Below, piece by piece: positions 33,540 through 43,180 of a stretch of 64,000 bases of DNA (the stretch's first letter is position 1; the number at the start of each line of letters is the position of its first letter). Source of the DNA: Aureimonas ureilytica DSM 18598 = NBRC 106430 (GTDB taxonomy: Bacteria; Pseudomonadota; Alphaproteobacteria; Rhizobiales; Rhizobiaceae); contig NZ_ARQE01000002.1 of the NCBI RefSeq assembly GCF_000382705.1, positions 1-64,000 on the forward strand, in the 5' to 3' direction. The notes beneath the pieces were generated by a model, which was not told the origin of the DNA, did no database searches, and worked only from the letters and a program-made list of their open reading frames with translations. The position numbers and the translations under genes were made by a program.

Positions 33540-34162
33540 TTCCCGCCCACCATGGCGAGGAAGCGCGTCTGCTCGGCCTTGTCCTCGCGGAAGGCGCCGT
33601 AGAAGGAGGTGGTGATCGTGGTCGAGCCCTTGGTGCGGATGCCGCGCATGGACATGCACATATGCTCGGCCTCCAGCATCACGGCGACGCCGCGCGCGCC
33701 GAGCGCGCCGTCGATGACGCCGGCGATCTGCTCGGTCAGCGCTTCCTGCGTCTGGAGCCGGCGGGCATAGACGTCCACGATGCGCGGGATCTTCGACAGG
33801 CCGACGACACGCCCGCCATTCGGCAGATAGGCGACATGCGCCTTGCCGATGATCGGCACCATGTGGTGCTCGCAATGCGAGGTGAAGTCGATATTCTTCA
33901 GGAGCACCATGTCGTCGTAGCCCGCGACCTCGTCGAAGGTGCGGTTGAGGATCGCGGCGGGCTCCTGCGTGTAGCCCGCGAAGAGTTCCTCATAGGCTTT
34001 GACGACCCGGCGCGGCGTGTCGAGCAGGCCCTCGCGCGAAGGGTCCTCGCCGATCCAACGCAGAAGCGTCTCGACGGCGGCCTCGGCCTCTTGCCGCGAA
34101 GGGCGGTTGGTCTCGTCCGCCTGCATGGTCTGACCGGTCATTCTGACGCTCGCGTCCATCAT
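33536..34162 (-). CDS. folE: GTP cyclohydrolase I
   Basis: 208 aa from ATG 34162 (a second ATG at 34159 is as likely, with better spacing from gggaa). It makes 7,8-dihydroneopterin triphosphate for folate. Zinc-site and active-site motifs: [47 protein letters not shown] and TTSFYGAF. The first 25 residues are a variable extension. The stop overlaps the hisI start by four bases (GTGA). Both enzymes hydrolyse purine-nucleotide rings and this pairing recurs in Rhizobiales. It is divergent from the Fe-S scaffold gene. Confidence 0.95.
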   Translation of the reverse strand: MMDASVRMTGQTMQADETNRPSRQEAEAAVETLLRWIGEDPSREGLLDTPRRVVKAYEELFAGYTQEPAAILNRTFDEVAGYDDMVLLKNIDFTSHCEHHMVPIIGKAHVAYLPNGGRVVGLSKIPRIVDVYARRLQTQEALTEQIAGVIDGALGARGVAVMLEAEHMCMSMRGIRTKGSTTITTSFYGAFREDKAEQTRFLAMVGGK

Positions 34163-34387
34163 CTGTTCCCGAAGTTCGGGTCTCGGGTGCGGCAAGGGTC
34201 GAGGCGAACTCCCCGATCCCGGCCGACGTCGAACCGCTTGATGTTGCAAACCTTCGGATGCGTCAAGCAAAGACGGCGATCGCGAGGGCCGGGCGCGGCT
34301 TCCGAACGCCCTGTCGCGATCCTATATGTTGGCTGTTCGCTCCTGTTGAAAGAGCGCGAACCGGAACGGTCCTTCCACGGAGCGGCG

Positions 34388-34834
34388 ATGATCGACGATC
34401 TTTACAACGAGCGGATTCTCGAATTCGCGGGCAATATTTCCCATCTCGGCCGCCTCGACGCGCCGGACGGGACGGCGACCGCGCATTCCAAGCTCTGCGG
34501 CTCCACCGTCACGGTCGATCTGAAGCTCGAGGGGGGCGTCGTGTCGGATTTCGCGCAGGAGGTTCGCGCCTGCGCCCTCGGTCAGGCCTCGTCCTCGATG
34601 ATGGCGCGCCACATCGTCGGCGCCTCGGCCGAGGAACTCCGGGCTCTCCGTCGCCAGATGGTGGCGATGCTGAAGGAAGGCGGGCCGCCGCCCGAAGGCC
34701 GCTTTGCCGACATGCGCTATCTGGAGCCCGTGCGCGAGCACAAGGCCCGGCACGCCTCGACGCTCCTGACCTTCGACGCCGTGGCCGAAGCGCTCGACCG
34801 CGCCGAAGCCGCGCGTCCGGGCGAGGCCGCGTGA
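34388..34834 (+). CDS. Iron-sulfur cluster assembly scaffold-like protein (SufU/IscU family)
   Basis: 148 aa. IscU/SufU fold: LYNERILEFAGNISHLGRL, then SKLCGSTVTVDL with C37 and VRACALGQASSSMMA with C62. The third cluster/zinc cysteine expected near residue 122 is replaced: the segment reads KARHASTLL, with His at the position of Cys. That could still bind metal or indicate a specialised role. ATG 34388. The TGA overlaps the yidD GTG start by four bases. No other isc/suf gene is near. Confidence 0.85.
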   Translation: MIDDLYNERILEFAGNISHLGRLDAPDGTATAHSKLCGSTVTVDLKLEGGVVSDFAQEVRACALGQASSSMMARHIVGASAEELRALRRQMVAMLKEGGPPPEGRFADMRYLEPVREHKARHASTLLTFDAVAEALDRAEAARPGEAA

Positions 34835-35091
34835 AACGGATCGGGCGCAACTACACCGGCCCCTGGCGCCGGACGCCCGGTCGTCTTCTCGGCACGGGTC
34901 TGGTGCGCCTTTATCAGATCGTCTTCTCGCCGCTTGTCGGCGGCCATTGCCGCCATGTGCCCACCTGTTCCGAATACGGATACGAGGCCATCGCGCGCCA
35001 TGGGCTTTGGCGCGGCGGCTGGCTGACCGCGCGCCGCGTTGCGCGCTGCGGGCCGTTCGGCCATGCGGGGCACGACCCGGTTCCCGACTGA
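34831..35091 (+). CDS. yidD: Membrane protein insertion efficiency factor YidD
   Basis: 86 aa. The family core is clear: LVRLYQIVFSPLVGGHCRH, PTCSEYGYEAI and GWLTARRVARCGPFGHAGHDPVP (last block split here for length). An amphipathic protein at the inner membrane assisting YidC. GTG start at 34831 overlaps the upstream TGA (GTGA). It is not beside rnpA/yidC as in enterobacteria; the link to an IscU-like gene is common in Rhizobiales. A weak terminator follows at 35160-35180. Confidence 0.92.
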   Translation: MKRIGRNYTGPWRRTPGRLLGTGLVRLYQIVFSPLVGGHCRHVPTCSEYGYEAIARHGLWRGGWLTARRVARCGPFGHAGHDPVPD

Positions 35092-35159
35092 TCGCTCGCG
35101 CTGGACGCAAGCTGGAGGCAGGCGTCGCGCTTGCGCGTCCGCAGCCCTGCGCCTAGAAG

Positions 35160-35180
35160 CCGGGCTTCGCAGCCCGGTTT
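35160..35180 (+). terminator. Weak intrinsic terminator after yidD
   Basis: 7-bp stem ccgggct/agcccgg with a TCGC loop followed by ttt. It is 70 bp after the yidD stop and before thrS. Confidence 0.45.
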
Positions 35181-35249
35181 GGTGGTGCTGCGCTCATCGA
35201 TCGAACAGCTTCCCCGCGTGGTAGGCGGGAGTGAGCGGAAAGGACCGAC

Positions 35250-37223
35250 ATGATCGACGTCACGTTTCCCGACAATTCGGTGCGCTCCTACGAGCCCCAG
35301 ACGACTGGCGCGGAAATCGCCGCCGGCATCTCGAAATCCCTCGCCAAGAAGGCCATCGCCTACGCTATCGACGGCGAAGTGCGCGACCTGTCCGAGCCGG
35401 TCGGCCGGGCGGGGCGCCTTGAAATCCTGACGCGCGAGGATGATCGCGCGCTGGAAATGATCCGTCACGACACGGCGCACGTTCTGGCCGAAGCCGTGCA
35501 GGAACTCTGGCCGGGAACGCAGGTCACGATCGGCCCGGTCATCGAGAACGGCTTCTACTACGACTTCGCGCGCGACACGCCCTTCACGCCCGACGACCTT
35601 CCGGTCATCGAGAAGAAGATGCTGGAGATCATCCGCCGCAACGCGCCCTTCACGCGCGAGGTCTGGACGCGCGACGAGGCGCGCCGCGTGTTCGGCGAGA
35701 AGGGCGAGACCTACAAGGTCCAGCTCATCGACGCGATCCCCGAGGATCAGGACGTCAAGATCTACCGCCAGGGCGAATGGTTCGATCTCTGCCGCGGGCC
35801 GCACATGGCCTCGACGGGCCAGATCGGCGAAGCCTTCAAGCTGATGAAGGTGGCCGGCGCCTATTGGCGCGGCGATTCCAACAATCCAATGCTGACGCGC
35901 ATCTACGGCACGGCCTGGCGCACGCCCGACGAGCTGAAGGCCTATACGACGATGCTCGAGGAGGCCGAGAAGCGCGACCATCGTCGCCTCGGCCGCGAGA
36001 TGGACCTCTTCCACTTCCAGGAAGAAGGGCCGGGCGTCGTGTTCTGGCATCCCAAGGGCTGGTCGCTCTTCCAGGACCTCATCGCCTATATGCGCCGCCG
36101 GCTTCGCGCCGACTACAGCGAGGTCAACGCGCCCCAGGTTCTCGACAAGTCGCTCTGGGAAACGTCCGGCCATTGGGGCTGGTATCGAGAGAACATGTTC
36201 CAGGTGCAGTCGGCCGGCGACGAGGCGGAGGACAAGCGCGTCTTCGCCTTGAAGCCGATGAACTGCCCGGGCCATGTCATGATCTTCAAGCACGGCTTGA
36301 AGTCCTACCGCGAACTGCCCATCCGCTATGCGGAATTCGGCACGGTGCATCGCTATGAGCCGTCCGGTGCCATGCACGGGCTCATGCGCGTTCGCGGCTT
36401 CACGCAGGACGACGCGCATATCTTCTGCACCGACGAGCAGATGGAAGCCGAGTGCCTGAAGATCAACGATCTGATCCTCTCGGTCTATCGCGACTTCGGG
36501 TTCGAGGAGATCATGGTGAAGCTCTCGACGCGCCCCGAGAAGCGCGTCGGCACGGACGAGATGTGGGATCGCGCCGAAAGCGTGATGCGCGACGTTCTCA
36601 AGACGATCGAGGCGCAGTCAGGCGGTCGCATCAAGACCGGCATTAACGAAGGCGAGGGCGCGTTTTACGGCCCGAAGTTCGAGTACACGTTGAAGGACGC
36701 GATCGGCCGCGAATGGCAATGCGGCACGACGCAGGTGGACTTCAACCTGCCCGAGCGGTTCGGCGCCTTCTATATCGATTCGAACTCCGACAAGGTGCCG
36801 CCGGTGATGATCCACCGCGCCATCTGCGGCTCGCTGGAGCGCTTCCTCGGCATTCTGATCGAGAATTTCGCCGGGCATTTCCCGCTCTGGATGGCGCCGA
36901 CGCAGGTCGTCGTCGCGACGATCACCTCCGAGGCGGACGCCTATGCCGCCTCCGTCGTCGAAGAGCTGCGTGCGGCTGGCCTTCGCGTCGAGAGCGATCT
37001 TCGCAACGAGAAGATCAACTACAAGGTGCGCGAGCACAGCCTCGCCAAGGTTCCGGTCATCCTCGTCTGCGGCAAGCGCGAGGCGGAGGAACGGTCGGTG
37101 AATCTACGCCGTCTCGGCTCGCGCGATCAGGAAGCGATGAGCCTCGACGCGGCCAAGGCGCTGCTTCTGGACGAGGCCGTCGCGCCCGACCTGAAGGCCA
37201 AATCCGCCGCCGAGGCGGCCTGA
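35250..37223 (+). CDS. thrS: Threonyl-tRNA synthetase
   Basis: 657 aa, full length. N-terminal TGS domain (1-61), editing domain with [13 protein letters not shown] (the HxxxH element), class II catalytic core with [30 protein letters not shown] (motif 2) and [15 protein letters not shown] (motif 3), and a C-terminal anticodon-binding domain from about residue 545 ([14 protein letters not shown]). ATG 35250 with ggaaagg upstream. I see no T-box or other leader structure. It ends at a strong bidirectional terminator. Confidence 0.97.
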   Translation: MIDVTFPDNSVRSYEPQTTGAEIAAGISKSLAKKAIAYAIDGEVRDLSEPVGRAGRLEILTREDDRALEMIRHDTAHVLAEAVQELWPGTQVTIGPVIENGFYYDFARDTPFTPDDLPVIEKKMLEIIRRNAPFTREVWTRDEARRVFGEKGETYKVQLIDAIPEDQDVKIYRQGEWFDLCRGPHMASTGQIGEAFKLMKVAGAYWRGDSNNPMLTRIYGTAWRTPDELKAYTTMLEEAEKRDHRRLGREMDLFHFQEEGPGVVFWHPKGWSLFQDLIAYMRRRLRADYSEVNAPQVLDKSLWETSGHWGWYRENMFQVQSAGDEAEDKRVFALKPMNCPGHVMIFKHGLKSYRELPIRYAEFGTVHRYEPSGAMHGLMRVRGFTQDDAHIFCTDEQMEAECLKINDLILSVYRDFGFEEIMVKLSTRPEKRVGTDEMWDRAESVMRDVLKTIEAQSGGRIKTGINEGEGAFYGPKFEYTLKDAIGREWQCGTTQVDFNLPERFGAFYIDSNSDKVPPVMIHRAICGSLERFLGILIENFAGHFPLWMAPTQVVVATITSEADAYAASVVEELRAAGLRVESDLRNEKINYKVREHSLAKVPVILVCGKREAEERSVNLRRLGSRDQEAMSLDAAKALLLDEAVAPDLKAKSAAEAA

Positions 37224-37227
37224 TACG

Positions 37228-37262
37228 AAAAAGGGGCGGTCCGATGGACCGCCCCTTTTTTT
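37228..37262. terminator. Bidirectional intrinsic terminator
   Basis: 15-bp perfect stem aaaaaggggcggtcc/ggaccgccccttttt with loop gat and a seven-T run. The convergent gene's TAA stop (tta at 37261-37263) lies inside the T-run, so the hairpin serves both sides. Confidence 0.93.
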
Positions 37263-38373
37263 AGTCGCCGGTGCCGATTTCCGGACTGTTGGGATCGACG
37301 AGATCGCTCGTCAGCACCTCGACATCGGCGTCCTTGCCGCTTTCCACATGGAACTGGCGCTGGAAGATCCGGTCCTTGTTGCGCGCGACGATCACGTAGT
37401 CGCCCTCCGCCAGAACCATCGAGGGGAAAGCGCCGACGCTCTCCTGAATGAGATCGCCCTGCGTCGAGGTGATCGACCAGGCCGTGTCGGCCAGCGCTTC
37501 GCCGCCATGCTCGCGAACGAGCTTCATGGTCAGCTGCGCGCCGCGCTGCTTCATCACCGCGTCCGTGATACGTCCGGCTTCGACGCGCACCTCGGCGCGC
37601 GATACGGCGTTCACGTCCCCATAGCGTGAGACGACCTGATAATTGCCCGAGTTGAGGCGAATCACCACGCCTGGCGGGATGTCGGAGGCCACGAGCCGCC
37701 GGTCGCGGTCCTCGGTGGCTTCGCTGTAGATGTCGAACTGGACCTTGTCGCTGGTCAGATCGGACGTCTCGGAGGCCTTCGCCTTCAGCCGCAGACCGCC
37801 TGCGTCGATCGCCACCGTTTCCCGCGTCTCCCGGCCGTTGAAGTCGATTCGCTTCGTGACGCCGGCTCGCCCATAGCCGACATGCAGGAGATAGGCGCCG
37901 GGCGGAACGTCGAACACCGCTTCGCCACCCTTCGCCACCGCGATCACCGGAAGCTTTCCGTCGCCGCCGGCATGGGGCGAGAACAGGCGCCAGACGAGAT
38001 CGGCGGGAATCTCCGGTCCGTCCTTGCCGAGCGTCGCGCGCAGGGTCAGCGCGTTCTGCGGACGCGCGATCTCGAGATGGGGCTGCGGTTGCGGCGCGAA
38101 GGCGGGGATCGCGGGAAGATTGAGGTCCTTGCCCTGGATCTTGGGGAGCGGCTCGGGCAGCTCGATCGGTTCGAGCCGCTTCAAACGCTGCGGGGCAGGG
38201 ATTCCGAGATCGACCGTCGCCGGGTCCTTCGGGATGGCGGATGGCGAGGCATAGGCGCCGGGCGCGTCGGGCTCGTCATGCCCTCCAGCCGGCGGGCCGC
38301 CCTGCTGCGCCAGGGCCGGCAGGGCCATGAAGACGGACATGGCGGCCGAGACGAGTCCCCAATTCGGGCGCAT
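37261..38373 (-). CDS. Secreted protein with three internal repeats, function unknown
   Basis: 370 aa from ATG 38373 (aaggagag upstream; the earlier ATG at 38394 would place that signal inside the coding region). Signal peptide, cleavage after LPALA (residue 22). Residues 23-105 are Pro-rich and probably extended. Three homologous units of about 85 residues follow: 107-192, 193-278 and 279-357. Each has a strand opening of the NALTLRATL / GLRLKAKAS / AQLTMKLVR type, a GxY core (PPGAYLLHVGYG, NSGNYQVVSRYG, AEGDYVIVARNK) and a closing valine-rich strand. This looks like tandem beta-sandwich (transthyretin/CarboxypepD_reg-like) domains. I do not know a named family. Confidence 0.8.
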   Translation of the reverse strand: MRPNWGLVSAAMSVFMALPALAQQGGPPAGGHDEPDAPGAYASPSAIPKDPATVDLGIPAPQRLKRLEPIELPEPLPKIQGKDLNLPAIPAFAPQPQPHLEIARPQNALTLRATLGKDGPEIPADLVWRLFSPHAGGDGKLPVIAVAKGGEAVFDVPPGAYLLHVGYGRAGVTKRIDFNGRETRETVAIDAGGLRLKAKASETSDLTSDKVQFDIYSEATEDRDRRLVASDIPPGVVIRLNSGNYQVVSRYGDVNAVSRAEVRVEAGRITDAVMKQRGAQLTMKLVREHGGEALADTAWSITSTQGDLIQESVGAFPSMVLAEGDYVIVARNKDRIFQRQFHVESGKDADVEVLTSDLVDPNSPEIGTGD

Positions 38374-38532
38374 GAGCCATCTCTCCTTCCGCATTCATCC
38401 TCCTTCTTGGACGGCAACCCATAGCCGATTTCAAGGCGAATTGGCGACTTCCCCGCGAGGCGCATCAAACTGGTTTGCAAAGCGCCGGTTTTTCCCTAGC
38501 TCTGGGGCCGGCAAACTTGAGGACGAAAATCC

Positions 38533-39117
38533 GTGATCGAAGCCCAGACCCTGCTCGCCACCCGCCGTTCCGTTCCCATTCCCGCTCTGGTCGCGCCGGG
38601 GCCGGCAGGCGAGGAACTGACGCAGATGCTGACGGAGGCGACGCGGGTTCCGGACCACGGGAAGCTTGCGCCCTGGCGCTTCATCCTGTTTCGCGGCGAA
38701 GCGGCGCCGGCCCTCGGCGCGGCCATGGCAGCGCTCGCCCAACGGCGCGAAGGCCAGCCCTTGAGCGAGGGACGCCGCGCCTACGAGGAAGCCCGCTTCA
38801 CCCGCGCGCCACTCGTGGTCGGTGTCGTCTCGACCGCCAAGCCGCATTTCAAGATCCCGGAATGGGAGCAGGTCCTGTCCGCAGGCGCCGCGACCATGAA
38901 CCTGATCCACGCCGCCCATGCGCGCGGCTACGGCGCGAACTGGATCACCGAGTGGGTGGCCTATGACGAGGACGCCAAGGCCCTGATGGGCATCGCGCCC
39001 GAGGAGAAGGTCGTCGGCTTCGTCTATATCGGGACGCCCACGGAGAAGCCCAGCGATCGCCCCCGGCCGGAGCTTGCCGCCGTCGTGTCCGAAGCCCCCA
39101 TGCCGGCAGCCTCCTGA
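38533..39117 (+). CDS. Nitroreductase family protein
   Basis: 194 aa. FMN-binding nitroreductase fold of the short YdjA-like type: LLATRRSVPIPAL, TRVPDHGKLAPWRFILF, then VLSAGAATMNLIHAAHARGYG and GFVYIGTPTEKP. It reduces nitro compounds or quinones with NAD(P)H; physiological substrate unknown. Start GTG at 38533. The TGA overlaps the ATG of the flavin reductase gene by one base, so the pair is likely translated together, the second supplying or using reduced flavin. Confidence 0.87.
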   Translation: MIEAQTLLATRRSVPIPALVAPGPAGEELTQMLTEATRVPDHGKLAPWRFILFRGEAAPALGAAMAALAQRREGQPLSEGRRAYEEARFTRAPLVVGVVSTAKPHFKIPEWEQVLSAGAATMNLIHAAHARGYGANWITEWVAYDEDAKALMGIAPEEKVVGFVYIGTPTEKPSDRPRPELAAVVSEAPMPAAS

Positions 39118-39755
39118 TGTTCTACGAAACCGACCGCAACGAACACGGCCTGCCGCACGACCCGCTGAAGGCGATCGTCGCGCCGCGCCCGATCGGCTGG
39201 ATCTCGACGCGCTCGAAGGAGGGCGCCGCCAATCTCGCGCCCTACAGCTTCTTCAATCTCATCGCCGACGATCCCAAGCTCGTCATGTTCTCGTCCTCAG
39301 GGATCAAGGACAGCGCGACCTTCGCGGTGGAAACCGGCGAGTTCGTCTTCAATCTCGCGACCTACCCGTTGCGGGACGCGATGAACCGATCGTCGGCCGC
39401 CGCGCCACGCGGCGTCAGCGAATTCGAGATCGCCGGGCTGACGGAAGCGCCTTGTCATCTCGTGCGCGCACCGAGGGTCGCGGAATCGCCTGCGGCGCTC
39501 GAATGCAAGGTGACGCAGTCGTTCCGGCCGATGGGGCTCGATGGGCCGTCCCCATCCGCCTTCATCGTGATCGGGCAGGTCGTCGGCGTTCATATCGACG
39601 AGCGCGTCCTGCGCGACGGGCTGTTTGCCACCAATCTCGCGGAACCGCTCACGCGGCTCGGCTATCTCGACTATGCCGTGACGCGGGAGGTCTTCACCAT
39701 GCGCCGCCCCAAGCGCCCGGACGCCAGCGATATCGCACCGGCCGACGTTCCTTAA
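39117..39755 (+). CDS. Flavin reductase family protein (split-barrel FMN-binding)
   Basis: 212 aa. PHDPLKAIVAPRPIGWIST and NLAPYSFFNLIADDPKLVMF are typical of the flavin-reductase-like/DIM6 family; FVFNLATYPLRDAMNRSS continues the barrel. It probably binds FMN and reduces flavin or an organic substrate. ATG 39117 overlaps the nitroreductase stop by one base (TGATG), indicating a two-gene redox unit. No terminator is visible before the DUF2336 gene. Confidence 0.87.
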   Translation: MFYETDRNEHGLPHDPLKAIVAPRPIGWISTRSKEGAANLAPYSFFNLIADDPKLVMFSSSGIKDSATFAVETGEFVFNLATYPLRDAMNRSSAAAPRGVSEFEIAGLTEAPCHLVRAPRVAESPAALECKVTQSFRPMGLDGPSPSAFIVIGQVVGVHIDERVLRDGLFATNLAEPLTRLGYLDYAVTREVFTMRRPKRPDASDIAPADVP

Positions 39756-39842
39756 CGGCACGTTCAAGAGCATGGTAAACGCTTCTTAAAGGATTGGCGC
39801 GCAGGAATGAGACAAACGTCTCGTTCCGAGGGTCGATTCGAT

Positions 39843-40979
39843 ATGCTTGCACACCACTTCGTCAAATGGTGCGAAACAGCCGGCACGGCGGAGCGTTGTG
39901 CGGGTGTGGCACTCTTGGCCGAGGCGGTGGTCGAGCGGAAGTTCCTGCCCAAGGAAACGCGCGAGGCGGAAGCCGCCTTGCTCTTCGCCCTCGACGATGC
40001 GTCGCCGCTCGTCCGGCGCACGATCGCCCTGCGCGTCGCGCCCTCCGATCGCGTGTCCCGTCAGATCGTCCTCGGCCTTGCGCGCGATGCCGACGACATC
40101 GCCTTGCCGGTCGTCAGCCGCTCGCCGCTCCTGACGGGCAAGGACCTCGCCGATCTCGCCCGCTCGGGAAGCGATCAGGTTCGCTGGGCCATCGCCCGCC
40201 GCGCCGCGCTTCCGGCGGAAGCCTGCGAGGCGATCGCCGAAGCGGGCGATGCCGAGGCCGCATTCGAACTCGCGTCCAACGCTCATGCGGAGCTGCCGTC
40301 CGCAACGCTGCGAGCGCTGGCCGCCGCGTTCGAAGGCAATGGTCGCGTTCGCGACGCGCTGCTCGGGCGGAGCGATCTGCCGGCGGAAACGCGGCATCGG
40401 CTCGTTCATACGGTCGCAGCGCAACTCGGCCAGTCCGCCTTCGTCACCGCCGTTCTGGGTGCCAGCCGCAGCGAGCGGCTGCGCGAGGAACTGCAGGAGC
40501 GGGCGCTCGCCGCCATCATGGAGGATGTTTCCTCCGACGAGCTCGTCGCCTTTATCGAGCATCTTCGCGCGGAAGGCGCCTTGAACACGGCGGTGCTTCT
40601 GAGGGCCGTGTGTTCGGGTCGCATCGACCTCTTCGCCGCCGCCGTCGCCCGACTGACGGGCTACTCGGAAGGGCGGGTCCGCGCCATCATCGCCGAAGCG
40701 CGTCACCCCTCGTTCTCGGCGCTCATGGCCTCGGCGGGTCTCTCGCCGGTCGTCACGCCGCTTCTCCTGGCGGCGACGCGCGTCTGGAAGGACGTGTCGA
40801 TGGTGGAGGACATCGATTCGGCCGATGTGACGGCTTCCGTCATGCAGCGGCTGCTCGGCCACCAGCGCCGCGAAGCGCCGGCCTCGCAGAAGGAACTCGC
40901 CGAAATTCTGGAGCGCATGTCGAGCGACGCGCAGCGCTCGACGGCGCGCCTGCGCATGGAACGCTATCTCGCCGCGTAA
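39843..40979 (+). CDS. DUF2336 family protein, HEAT-like helical repeats
   Basis: 378 aa, almost wholly alpha-helical with repeating Ala/Leu helices, including DDASPLVRRTIALRVAPSDR and GSDQVRWAIARRAALPAE, which resemble HEAT-type units. DUF2336 is common in alphaproteobacteria and of unknown function; some genomes place it near motility or signalling genes. ATG 39843 is favoured (gaggg nine bases upstream); ATG 39807 is an in-frame alternative with poor spacing. It converges on NAD kinase with 12 bp between the stops. Confidence 0.82.
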   Translation: MLAHHFVKWCETAGTAERCAGVALLAEAVVERKFLPKETREAEAALLFALDDASPLVRRTIALRVAPSDRVSRQIVLGLARDADDIALPVVSRSPLLTGKDLADLARSGSDQVRWAIARRAALPAEACEAIAEAGDAEAAFELASNAHAELPSATLRALAAAFEGNGRVRDALLGRSDLPAETRHRLVHTVAAQLGQSAFVTAVLGASRSERLREELQERALAAIMEDVSSDELVAFIEHLRAEGALNTAVLLRAVCSGRIDLFAAAVARLTGYSEGRVRAIIAEARHPSFSALMASAGLSPVVTPLLLAATRVWKDVSMVEDIDSADVTASVMQRLLGHQRREAPASQKELAEILERMSSDAQRSTARLRMERYLAA

Positions 40980-40991
40980 GCCGCCTCCGCT

Positions 40992-41765
40992 TCAGTAGCG
41001 GAACTGCTCGGCGAGAATCCGTTCGTCCCAGGAATGTTCGGGATCGAACAGGATCAGGCTACCGAGATCGCGCACCTCGCGGATCTCGATATGCTGCACC
41101 GACTTCACCTCGCGATGGTCGGCCACAGCGTTGACCGGCCGCTTCTCCGATTCCAGCACCTCGATATCGACAACCTGCCGGTTGGCGAGCAGCGCCCCGC
41201 GCCAGCGGCGAGGCCGGAAGGCGCTGACCGGCGTCAGCGCCAGGAGCGGCGCCTCGATCGGGATGATCGGGCCTTGGGCGGATAGGTTATAGGCCGTCGA
41301 GCCCGTGGGCGTCGCGACGAGAACGCCGTCGCAGACGAGTTCGTCGAGCCGCGTGCGGCCGTCGATTGAAATCTTCAGCCGCGCCGCCTGATAGGACTGG
41401 CGGAACAGCGCCACTTCATTGATCGCCAGCGCTGTGTGACGCATCCCGACATCGTCGATCGCGGTCATCTGCAGTGGCCGAATTTCGCTCTGCACGGCCT
41501 TTTCAAGCCGGTCGGCGAGATCGAGTTCGCGATACTCGTTCATCAGGAACCCGACCGTTCCCTTGTTCATGCCGTAGATCGGCTTGCCCGTGTCCATGAA
41601 TCGATGGAGCACATGCAGCATGAACCCGTCGCCGCCGAGCGCGACGACGATTTCGGCGTCCTCCGGATCGACTGTTCGGTAGAGGGACTGGAGCCGCACC
41701 AGCGCTTCCTGCGCTTCGGGGCTTTCGCTCGCGACGAGCGCGATCGGCCGGATCGTTTGTCGCAT
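40992..41765 (-). CDS. nadK: NAD kinase
   Basis: 257 aa. It phosphorylates NAD to NADP. The diacylglycerol-kinase-like motif [10 protein letters not shown] holds the catalytic D46, followed by [12 protein letters not shown], the NE/S-type nucleotide segment [11 protein letters not shown] and [18 protein letters not shown] 41765 is the family start; the frame to 41816 is an extension into the promoter. Short alphaproteobacterial form without an N-terminal domain. It is divergent from nagA across 205 bp. Confidence 0.94.
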   Translation of the reverse strand: MRQTIRPIALVASESPEAQEALVRLQSLYRTVDPEDAEIVVALGGDGFMLHVLHRFMDTGKPIYGMNKGTVGFLMNEYRELDLADRLEKAVQSEIRPLQMTAIDDVGMRHTALAINEVALFRQSYQAARLKISIDGRTRLDELVCDGVLVATPTGSTAYNLSAQGPIIPIEAPLLALTPVSAFRPRRWRGALLANRQVVDIEVLESEKRPVNAVADHREVKSVQHIEIREVRDLGSLILFDPEHSWDERILAEQFRY

Positions 41766-41970
41766 GAGCACCCACGTTCGAGAGATTGAGCGCGGCCGGT
41801 CCGTCCGCCTGCGCAAGCGAACCTAATTCCTCCGGATCAGGACGCAAGTCATTCTCGCGCCTTTCTTCGGGACGAAACCTCCGTCGGGACACGGGACCGC
41901 TGGTTCGTTTTCGCGGACGCTGCGGACTGCTATGTCCGCCGTCACGTTCTTCCCGATCGAGGCCATTGGC

Positions 41971-43155
41971 ATGACACGATTCGCGATCTCCGGAGCCGAC
42001 ATCTTCGACGGCGTCCGCACCCGTCGCAACGCGGCGCTCATCGTCGCGGACGGACGGATCGAAGAGGTGCGGGAAGCGCTCGACCTCGACCCGGACCTGC
42101 CCGTCGAACGACTGAACGGCGGCACGCTGGCGCCCGGCTTCGTGGACATTCAGGTGAATGGCGGCGGCGGCGTTCTTCTCAACGACCGGCCCGATGTGGA
42201 CGGGGTGCGCGCCATCTGCGAGGCCCATGCGGCTTTCGGCACGACCTCGCTTCTGCCGACCGTCATCACCGATCGCGAGGAGGTCACCTTCGCGGCGATC
42301 GATGCCGTGAAGACGGCGCTGGCGCGGCACGTGCCGGGCTGCGGCGGCATCCATGTCGAAGGTCCGTTCATCGCGCTGAAGCGCAAAGGCGCGCATGACG
42401 CGGCCTGCGTTCGCGCGATGACGGACGAGGACGTCGCAAAGCTTTGCGCGGTGGATCTGCGTCCGTTTCTGATTACCGTCGCGACCGAATCCGTGACACC
42501 CGAGCAGATCGCGACGCTCACGCGCGCCGGCATTCTCGTCTCGATCGGCCATTGCGACGGAAGCTACGAGGACGTCTCCGCCGCGATCAAGGCCGGCGCG
42601 CGCTGCGTCACGCATCTCTTCAACGCCATGAGCCAGCTCGGCCATCGCACGCCCGGCGTCGTCGGCGCGGCGCTCGATTCAGCCGATGTCTGGGCCAGCA
42701 TCATCGCTGACGGGCACCACGTTCACCCCGCCATGGTCGACCTCGCGCTCCGCGCCAAGAAGGGCGAGAATCGCATGATCGCGATTTCCGACGCCATGCC
42801 GACGGTCGGCAGCGCGGGCGACGTCTTCGAGCTCGGCGGGCGGCGCGCCACGCGGGAAAACGGCCGCCTGACGCTGGACGACGGCACGCTGGCGGGCTGC
42901 GACATTTCCCTCCACGACGCGGTTCGCTACCTTGCCGGTGAGATCCGCCTCCCGCTGGAAGAAGCGCTGCGCATGGCCACGGCCAATCCGGCGCGCTTCC
43001 TCCGTCGCGAAACGGAGCGCGGATTTCTGCGCAACGGCGCGGCGGCCGATTTCGTGTGGCTGCGCGACGACCTCTCGCTCGGTCGCGTCTGGATGAACGG
43101 TCGCGAGCGGCGGAACGAGAAGGGCGGGCGCGGCGGTCAAACCGCTCGCCCTTGA
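41971..43155 (+). CDS. nagA: N-acetylglucosamine-6-phosphate deacetylase
   Basis: 394 aa amidohydrolase. Landmarks: PGFVDIQVNGGGG, EGPF with the metal-binding Glu (HVEGPFIALKRKGAH), SIGHCDGS and HLFNAMSQL with metal/substrate His, DGHHVHP and the catalytic Asp in ISDAMPTVG. It returns GlcNAc-6-P from cell-wall recycling or chitin to GlcN-6-P, which links to glmS and glmU at 49878-53174. No nagB or PTS gene is near. ATG 41971 has gagg eight bases upstream; the frame start at 41932 is less likely. Confidence 0.93.
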   Translation: MTRFAISGADIFDGVRTRRNAALIVADGRIEEVREALDLDPDLPVERLNGGTLAPGFVDIQVNGGGGVLLNDRPDVDGVRAICEAHAAFGTTSLLPTVITDREEVTFAAIDAVKTALARHVPGCGGIHVEGPFIALKRKGAHDAACVRAMTDEDVAKLCAVDLRPFLITVATESVTPEQIATLTRAGILVSIGHCDGSYEDVSAAIKAGARCVTHLFNAMSQLGHRTPGVVGAALDSADVWASIIADGHHVHPAMVDLALRAKKGENRMIAISDAMPTVGSAGDVFELGGRRATRENGRLTLDDGTLAGCDISLHDAVRYLAGEIRLPLEEALRMATANPARFLRRETERGFLRNGAAADFVWLRDDLSLGRVWMNGRERRNEKGGRGGQTARP

Positions 43156-43180
43156 GCGGCACAAGCGACGGTGCTGCTTG

